In this document: positions 24,401 through 33,400 of the stretch, piece after piece
How the letters are laid out: every line of letters starts with the position of its first letter
How positions within the stretch are numbered: the stretch's first letter is position 1
From: Anseranas semipalmata
Taxonomy: Eukaryota > Chordata > Aves > Anseriformes > Anseranatidae
Direction: 5' to 3'
Assembly (NCBI GenBank): GCA_013399115.1
Contig: VXAA01005193.1
Location: 440,805 to 504,804, forward strand
Length of the DNA stretch: 64,000 bases
Position numbers and translations under genes: made by a program
The notes under the pieces: model-generated
The model's input: only the letters and a program-made list of their open reading frames with translations
Database searches by the model: none
What the model was told of the DNA's origin: nothing

Positions 24401-27400
24401 GTTTATCTAAGGCCACAGTCTCTGTAACATTGATTACCCATAGGTGGATGCAGCAGCAGTATGTTCAGTTCCAAAGGGTAGCTTTGGTAGCTGCTCTATT
24501 GCAAGGTTGAAGGGATTTTGCTCCATCCTATTCTACACCAAAACAAACAATACTGCTTAGAAATACCTAAACAAAGGCACCTGAAATGCGCAGGAATGAC
24601 AGCATAACAAGAATACTTAACACTTCTGAGTTCAGCCACGCTGACATGTAACCTACACATAGTCCACAGGCTCTGCACTGCGTGGACTTCCAAGTTCTCC
24701 AACACACAAAAGATATCAGTGCAGATTAAAGAAAATCAAAGAGGTAACTCCTCATCATTGTTGCCTGGATTTTTTCCACCAATTATGCAATCTGAAGACA
24801 ATCTGGGAGATATGTCCACATAAGCATCAGGTGAACATTTGGATAGAAGTCAAGCTGGTAGTCATCTCATCTGCAGTTAGGTTTAAGAGGTTATCACAGT
24901 AGATGTTGCCCTATGTCCCACATAGACAAGGAAAGCATTTACCAATACATGGCACGTATGCTGAGTTTTTTTGGGGTCTAGGTATGGCTTAAGAGCGATG
25001 CTCTGAATACTGTGGAGTCTAATAACATTCTATGTGAATACAGTGTGAATGCACATAAATATTAATCAAAAGACAATTCCAAGTTTGATTTTATACGAGA
25101 TAATAGCTAAGGAATTTCTCTAAGTAGAAAACTGTGCAAAGCACCCACTGTTTAACTCCTGATTGTGAGACAAAAGGTTTTCTAAACAGGTTTCCCTTAT
25201 AATCTCCTTACAATCTCTTTGTGTAGTTCCTTGGTCCTCCCCTATGTAATACCAAAAGCTACCTGGGGCAGTTTAAAACACCCCCATACACACCTCCTTT
25301 GGTCTCTCACAATCACAGGTGAGGCTGCCAACTTTGTAGGCTGTATTTCAAAACTGGATAAGCAGTCTGGATTTTTATGAAAAACAAACAAAACCAAACC
25401 CACATACCATTCCATACGTGCTGGAAAATCGACACCCTGAAAATACAGGGTCTCCCTTCCCATGTCAGGATTTAGAAATAACCGAAAATAGGATAGAAAT
25501 AACTGAGTAGGACACTGACCCACATTTGTGGTAAAAATTGAGTATGTCTGATGTAAGCACAGTTAATTTTTGTGTTTGTTAATAATCACATTTAACAATA
25601 AGGTAGCAAAAGAACACTGTTCAGACATCCTAGTCTCTCTGGATAATGTACATGACCTGAAGAAAAAAACCAGAATAAACAGAACAGAAGAGCAAGATCC
25701 TGATTTTCAATGTGCAATGGACAGAATCAGTTCCAGACAACCTCTTTCCAATAAATGTTCTAGTGATCTGTGTATTTTGGTTCTGTGAGGCAGTTGTAGT
25801 ATCCTCTTCATTAATGTCAGAAGAATATAAAGTGGACTTTCCTAGTGCATAGAATGCATTACTTGATGCTTAAAGCATCTTATATCTCCATGTGCACAGG
25901 AACAGGGTACATCTGCCACAGTACCTGCCTGAATTCACAGATAAACTAAATATGTAATAAGATTGTAGTAAAATGACTCAAAAGAGGTCAGCTACCTTTC
26001 TGCTTCATGATAACCTCAAAAATCCTTTTTACTCTAAATTAACCTGACCAGGAACGCAGCAGGTAAAAAAAGCCTTTGCTGATGGCAAAGATAACTATCC
26101 TAAACAAATGCCAGTGAATCTACAGGTAAAACTCCTTATACATTAAAGAGTTAACATGACAGTGACAGAGATGGACAAGACAGATGACACTTATCCTGAA
26201 AAGACTCCCAGGGCAACCCCCCATGTCATAACACACTACAACATAGGCAGTCTCTTACCTGAGCTGGTGAGCACACTCAGGGGACTGCTGGACGAAGTAA
26301 GTGCAGCGGTGCCACTTGGTGTATTCTGAGCTGCACTGGCTGCAGCTGCTAATGCAGCCAGGTTCTGTAACTGCATCGCATTCAGTCCTGCAACACATTG
26401 AAGAATGCACAGTTTCTCCTACAATAGCCACCATCATCCAAGACTAACAAATCCAGCAGCCTCAGCAAATCATAACGGGATCTGAGGTAATGGGAAGGAG
26501 CTTAAAAACAACAGACTTCAGTATCAGTTACTAATCTTTTCCACATTGTGATTCCTTGTTACAACTAAAAAGGAAGATTTTTTGCCCAGGAGCATGATTT
26601 CCCTGAAAGACCAAGTAGTCATGATTCCAGAGGTAGACTCCAGAGCACAGACATTTTCAAGTAGCATTATGTCCAGTCACAAAAAGCATAGCAGTTTTAA
26701 CCGCTATGGAGAGTTAAACCAGGGTCTGATAGCTCACCTGCAAGCCAGAGAACTTGTCTAAACACCAGGCCAAGAACCTCATCTTATACTCCTCTACTCT
26801 CTTTACAGAGGAACAGCAACAACTGCAAAATTCTTCCAAGAAGGCCTACACAACACAGTAGCCAGTGTCACACCTTTAACCTGCCATCAGCTGAATATCA
26901 GCATGCTTTGTCTGGTCTCCTTGGCAGCCAAGAAGGAGCAGTTAATTGTGGGACACCGTTAAGTGGCAACTCCTGACCACAAGATCAACTACTGTATGCA
27001 CAGGCTAGTCAGTTGGTCAAACAAAAGTGGTAAGGAAAATGGAAGACATCAGGCATGTTGTGGGTAAACAACCAGGAATACTGCAGTGGGCACAAGATGT
27101 GTTGATGAGCTTTTACTGATCATTTACTCATCTGACTCATCTTCATTTTGAGTTATAATTTGAATGAAAGCATTCAGTCAGTACTGACACTGTAAATTGC
27201 CTTCTTTCCTTGCCACTGGATTATCATACATATTGATCATCTTCTGAATACTCCTGTATGTTAGCCATCCTTCAGTAGGCTAGCTCCTGTCTTCCATTTC
27301 TGTCCCTCTTTCCTTTCCCTTATTTCCCTCTCATGTGTCTACATTTAAATTTTTCCTCTTTCATCTGTCTAAATTTAGTCATTCCCTAGCAATTTTTTCC

Positions 27401-30400
27401 TACAAAATTAAATCCCAAATTCAGTTGTCATCGTTCATATAACATTATCCAAATGTCCTAAGTAGACCCGGCTCCTCATCTTTTGAATACTTAGTAAGTA
27501 CTTGGTGACAAAGCACACATATAAATTAAAATCTCAGTTTTGCAATTTAAGTATGCAAACAGACAACATAAGAATGTAAACGGCAATGCAGCATAAACTG
27601 CTCATCTTCTAAGTAGCTTCTACTACCTTCAGTATGTTTTTTCCTCTCTCTCTCTCCTCTAATTGTTCTCTCTTTGTGATCAGGCCTGTATCTTCAATCA
27701 TATTTAGTGCCCAAAACATGAGGATCCTGACTTTGTTTATATCCTCTGAGGTGCAATTGTAACATAAAAGCATAAAGTTAAAAACAAAAAGGTTTTGTTG
27801 TTATTGCGCTACAGAGGGTTAAAACCGCAAGCATTAGAGCTTGGGAAGAACAGAGCAGCTTGCTTCCTTTCTGAAGCAGTTTGGCATGTACATACTGCAC
27901 CTGTTCTCTTGTCATCACATTGTTTTTCCATCTGCTTTCAAATAGGGTCAAGATTAAATTTTGTCTATAAAGCCTAATACAGAGTGGGATCTAATTACCT
28001 GCTTATTTTTCTTTCTATGAATTTCAAGAAAGGCAATCAAGTGAGATATTAACGGGACTTTAAAACTCTTCCTGTGTAGAACCAGACTTGGAATAATTCT
28101 TTCAAAACACCATGAAACATGCTACTTATATGCCAGGGTTCTCAATTTTTAAGTTTGTTTGTTTGTTTTTTAATATAGCGAAGACAGAATTACCCTGAAA
28201 ACTCCATGTGCAACCTCATCTATCTAGGCCCCCCAGCATCCCTATTGTTGTAACAATAAATATAAACTGCTATACTGTTTTTCCCCTTTATCACTGACTG
28301 CTTTTGAACAGAAGCAAGAGGGAAAAAACAGCATCATGCTCATAACGACCTATATACATCACCACTACACAGGTATTAGTGAAGCTGATCAAAAATTGCT
28401 TTTAGCAAGACTCTAGAGCTCTAAGAGCTCTGAAGAGGTTGAACATGAAAAAAAGCAAACCTAAGAAGCTAAGATTAGAGTCAACCTCAAGTATAAAACA
28501 AAGTTCTTAAAACAGACAACATAACACTTCACAAAAGCTTGTAATTGTTACTGATAGGTGTACCAACACAAGTCAGATGTACAAAGACACTTTATTTTCT
28601 TAATGCTTTAAGGTCAGCCCTCTGCACAGACAGGGCATGTAATATTGTTAACTATCAGACAAGTCAAAGAGGCAATTTTAAAAGCATTAAATGTTCAGTA
28701 TTAAAAGCAAAACTGTAGTCTTCTGCCAGCAGAAGAATTCAGGGAATGTGGTGAAGGAGTTATTAAGATGGATTTTATTATTCCATATGCTCTGAAGACA
28801 GAAGGAGCAACTAATTTGCAGCCCCAGTTCAGAAACTTTTACATTATCTCCATAACCCAAAAGGATACAAGTTCAATCTACTTCAGGTATCTTCATTTAT
28901 ATTCTGACTAGCAGTCTGCAGCAAGGAATTTGGCTCTTATCTATTAAGCTGGTATTTCCACATCATACAATTGATTACAATATTGCTAACTCAAAAGCAG
29001 TAATTAAAGAACCAGAATGAAGGACAGGTTCAGGTTCCTAGCAACATTGTATTTTCAACTTTGAGGCATTTAAGAAATGATTTAAAACAGGAGACCTAAA
29101 GAATCCATTATCACTCAAACACATGCACTAGTGCTTATTTCAAAAACACAATGTTTCAAATATGCATCCGTTTGGATGAAAATAAATACATAGAGCCTTT
29201 TTTTGTATCCATAAGATAATTTTAAATGCCAGAGGTAGGGCAGATAAATAGCATACCACAACTTACCTTGGAGACAACAATTAACTAAGATTAACAAGGA
29301 ACATCCACACTTGTAGCAGAGGATTCCTGTCATTCCACAGGAATGGGTAAACTCAGGACTACTTAGTACAAATGCAATGTGCCTACAGCCTTTTGGCTAT
29401 TTTCTCTACCCTTCTCTCCTCTTTTCTTTGGCACTGCATTTGTCTTCTGGTGGAAAAAACTCACCTCCCATTGGGTGGAGGCTGCTCAATGTGTTCAGGT
29501 TCCCAGATGAGGCAGCTGCTGTCTGCTGAAGGAGCTGCAAATAAAGCTAGACATTACACCAAAAAACAAAACAAGAGTGAGAGTGAGGGCTGGCTCCGCT
29601 TCTGGGAGAAACTGCATCACACCACAGCCAGAGCGCCGTCACAAAGGGAGTTCCCACTGCCCATGCACCACATCACAGCAAAGCGTAAGGAGATTTCCTC
29701 TTACAAAATACAGCCAGAGCACCACCATAGTGAAAATCAATGTCGCCCATGCAGCACACCGCAGCCAAAGCAAGAGCACAATACTTTCCCCACTCAGGAT
29801 AGTCAGTATACTAGCCTAAGTGAAGTTTTTATCTAATGCACCAAGACAAAAACAGTAGAATCAGTAATGAGAAAGAACTCCTATTCAAAGCACCTCAGTC
29901 AGGATTGCCACCTGTAAAGATATACTACCTCAAGCCAGACTTTACAGCTGACATTGCCAGCACAGGACAAATGGCAAATGCCATACCAAAAATCAAATAG
30001 CCACCGTGAGAGGGGATCTCCTCCACACTTCTTAAGCACAGCAGCCATAAGAAAAATTCCAAGCCCCAGCTAGGAAGCTAGAGAGATTTCCTATTCCTTT
30101 CTCCATTAAGTATGTGTTGTTAAAAAATATTCCAATCTACTAAACTTAAAGGAGTACTAAAGGAGAGAATGGCCCCACTTCAATAGTACACCATACCAGG
30201 AATGTTTTCCTTTTCTGTTCCCCAGATTGCATGAAAACAGTTCTCATAGCTACTCTCGCAATCCACATGAGCCAGAGCACATCAGTTTGTGAGAAGTTCA
30301 CTCTTTAGGGACCCAGCAAAACCAACTGAAACCAGTGACAAACAGCAGACTACCCTCTTGTGTCATTAAGAGAGTAGTTTCTCCCTATTTTCTGGTGTTT

Positions 30401-33400
30401 TGTTCTGCTTTGTTTAGTGTACACTGTGAGCTGCTTGGTACTTCCACTTGATCACCTTTTCTATTTGCGCAGCACCAAGTGCTATTCTAGGTTTCACTGG
30501 AAGGGGGTGAGAGAAATAAACATTGGGTAAGGAACAATGGAATAGGAATACAAGAACTATGTCATCACATGAGACACGAAAGGGTGTTTATATGGATAAA
30601 CACTGAAGCTATAACATATGAAGGAAATCTTCCCTGAACAAAGTCACTCTACAGAAGACAAAAAAAATGTTTCAGTGCTTAGTGCTACGGAGACTGGGGC
30701 TGAAATACTCAATTAAATGCATCCTGACTAGCAGTTAGCATATAACTTAATTTCCTTGTAATTCAACATCCTCATCTGCAAAATGGGGATTATTAACCCT
30801 GCTTCTATCTATCAGGAGCCTTCTAAACATAAATACATTGAACACTAAAAGACAGTCAGACATTGTAATCCCTGAAGAGATGAAAAGAACCCAGATCAGA
30901 AACTCACTGCTAAGTATTGGGGTCCAAGTGTGTTGAGACCAGCCAGGTTTCCCCATACTGAGGCAGCACTGATCTGTTGCATTTGTTGCTGGAGTTGCTG
31001 AGCAATTCGTTTCTGCTCTTTGTCCTTTTGCGTGTCTGCAAATTTTACCACAATGGGAGAAGAGCAACCCTGCAAATAGCAATTCAAACAATTACATACT
31101 TGCTATACCCCAGCAATCATAAAACTACTGCCTTAAGACCCAGTCATTGGAAGCATTTCTGACACCCTCCCCATACATATATATAAAATCAAACAATACA
31201 TTTCATTAAAGGTTCAAAATCTCATTCAATTTTGATTCTATTTTGTATTTTGGTGTTTTCTCTGCAGGCGAGGTTTCTATCTTGAGCTCTAAAAGTAGGA
31301 GCAGAGTAAACACAGTGGTCCAGGAGTAGTATTTATGGAGAAATGCACACTGTATTTGTCCTTCCTCCCTGCTCTCTAGTCCCCCAAACTCCACAGTGAC
31401 TGCCCGACAAATTAGATCTTCTGACATTCACTAACTTGTTTTACCTCCATGGTTTGTGCTTGGTGCATTGCTTTGATTGCTGTTTGCGCCATGGCTCTTG
31501 TCGTAAAAGTCACAAATGCACAACCTGGGGAATGAACATAAAAGGAACCAAGTCACTCAGTATATCCACAATTACTGCGATAAATAAAGAAATGAACATG
31601 CCTACTGGAAAAATCACAGGAGTATCTGAAATGCCACCTTGAGCTACAAAAGGTAGCATCCAGTGGAGAATCTTGAACTGTCAGAAAGGTTCCTGCTTAC
31701 CTCGGCTCAGGCCATCTGGGCCCCGTAATATCCTGCATTCTTCAATCTGCCCAAAGGGGGAGAACATCACTCGGATATCATTTTCGTTGCACTTCTTGGA
31801 TATCATTCCAATAAACAACTTCCTATCTTCTACTGCTAAGAAATCAAAGGATAAGAGTATTACCAACAAACATGCACTTACTAGATCTTATTTTGTCAGA
31901 TCTTTTCCATCAGCTGTAGAATTACTTTCCTTCTATTGTGGGTAGGTGCTTGTCAAAACCAGACTACCACCCTAGCCACAACAGGCCTTCAGATTGGTCA
32001 AGCACCTGAAAAGCATTTCTAGATTTCAACCACCTTAGTACAAACAAGAACTCACTGGATGTTTCCCCAACTGACACCATGGTTTTCCCGCAAGCAACAA
32101 CAGTGGGATACTTAGTCATGAAATTTTAGAGACCTCACTTACAATACCTACTGTACTGAAAACACTTTTTTTGTTGTTGTTAAATCAGGTCTCCAGTTCA
32201 AGATGACTTCATCAGAAGCTGTTCAACAAAAGTTGAAGTTTCCCCATTAGCATAAACAATGTCACAAGTCTCAGACTTTAGTACAGCTTACCATTATTCT
32301 TTTCACTGTCAGCTGGTTTCATCTGGATAGGATGGTGCATCTGAAACGCAAAAAGATTATTTAATCCCAGATGCATTTGATTTATGCTAGATGAAATATA
32401 TCCCCACAAGCATGTGGAAGAAAGATGGTAGCCTAAATTGCCTCTACAGAAAGGCATATGTAATAACACAAATTTCTGGAAGAAAGAAAAGCTTTTGTAA
32501 TGATATGCCGTCATTCCTCCTTAGAAAGTATTATTATAGGAGCCATGCCCACCCACTTCATTAACATATTATTCTCCAAAACACTCCAAAATTCCTTTAA
32601 GATCTGTTAACATACAAATCTCATGATCTTACTCTTTTTAATAGTTCTCTTAAAACATGACCTAAGGGCAAAATAATGTATGTTTTACATCAGTGGTGCC
32701 AGAGCTCAGAAAGACAAGATAGAGCTGAGAAGAAAGAACTCCTCTTCTCTTACCCCTGGGAGAATCTTCATGTTGTGAAGAGCATTCTGTGCTTCTAGTG
32801 CAGCTTTACGGGTATAAAACGTAACAAAACAGCACCCTGCAATTGAAACAAAATGCTAGCCAAGGAAGAACACTATAAATCTTGACATCTTGTACAGAAA
32901 TTAGAAGTCCCACTTCTACCCTTCCAATGCAAAACACATGACAAATAGAAGAAGTTAGACATTGAAACAGGTAGGTATTATTGATTGTTACTGTTTATAA
33001 AAAGATTCTTAAGCGTAATAAAACAGGATATATTCAGATACCACCAACAGGATATATTCAATACCACCAATATACCATTAAAACAATCATTTAGATACAT
33101 CTGGCAAACAACTGTTGGCTACTTCCATTGTTAAACTCAATTATTTGGCAGTATCCAGAACTTAGACCTGGTTTTACAGGAAAAAAAATATTATATATTA
33201 CTGAACTGCAAACCCAGGCAGAGCGAGCATTTAGTTAGGACTTGACATACTTAGTATTTCATGTATACAAACAACTAAAACCTCAATTTTGTATTTTGTC
33301 TGCAACTGTGACACTTCTGGCAACATTTTGGCCATATCATAACATCATAGTGATGCTCAGGAGCAACACAATATTTATTAGGTGTTCTGCTCTACATTTA

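Noticed and set aside
29372..29836. 154-codon plus-strand reading frame
   Set aside because: Antisense to CELF1 exon 7 and intron; no recognisable domain and no matching splice signals.
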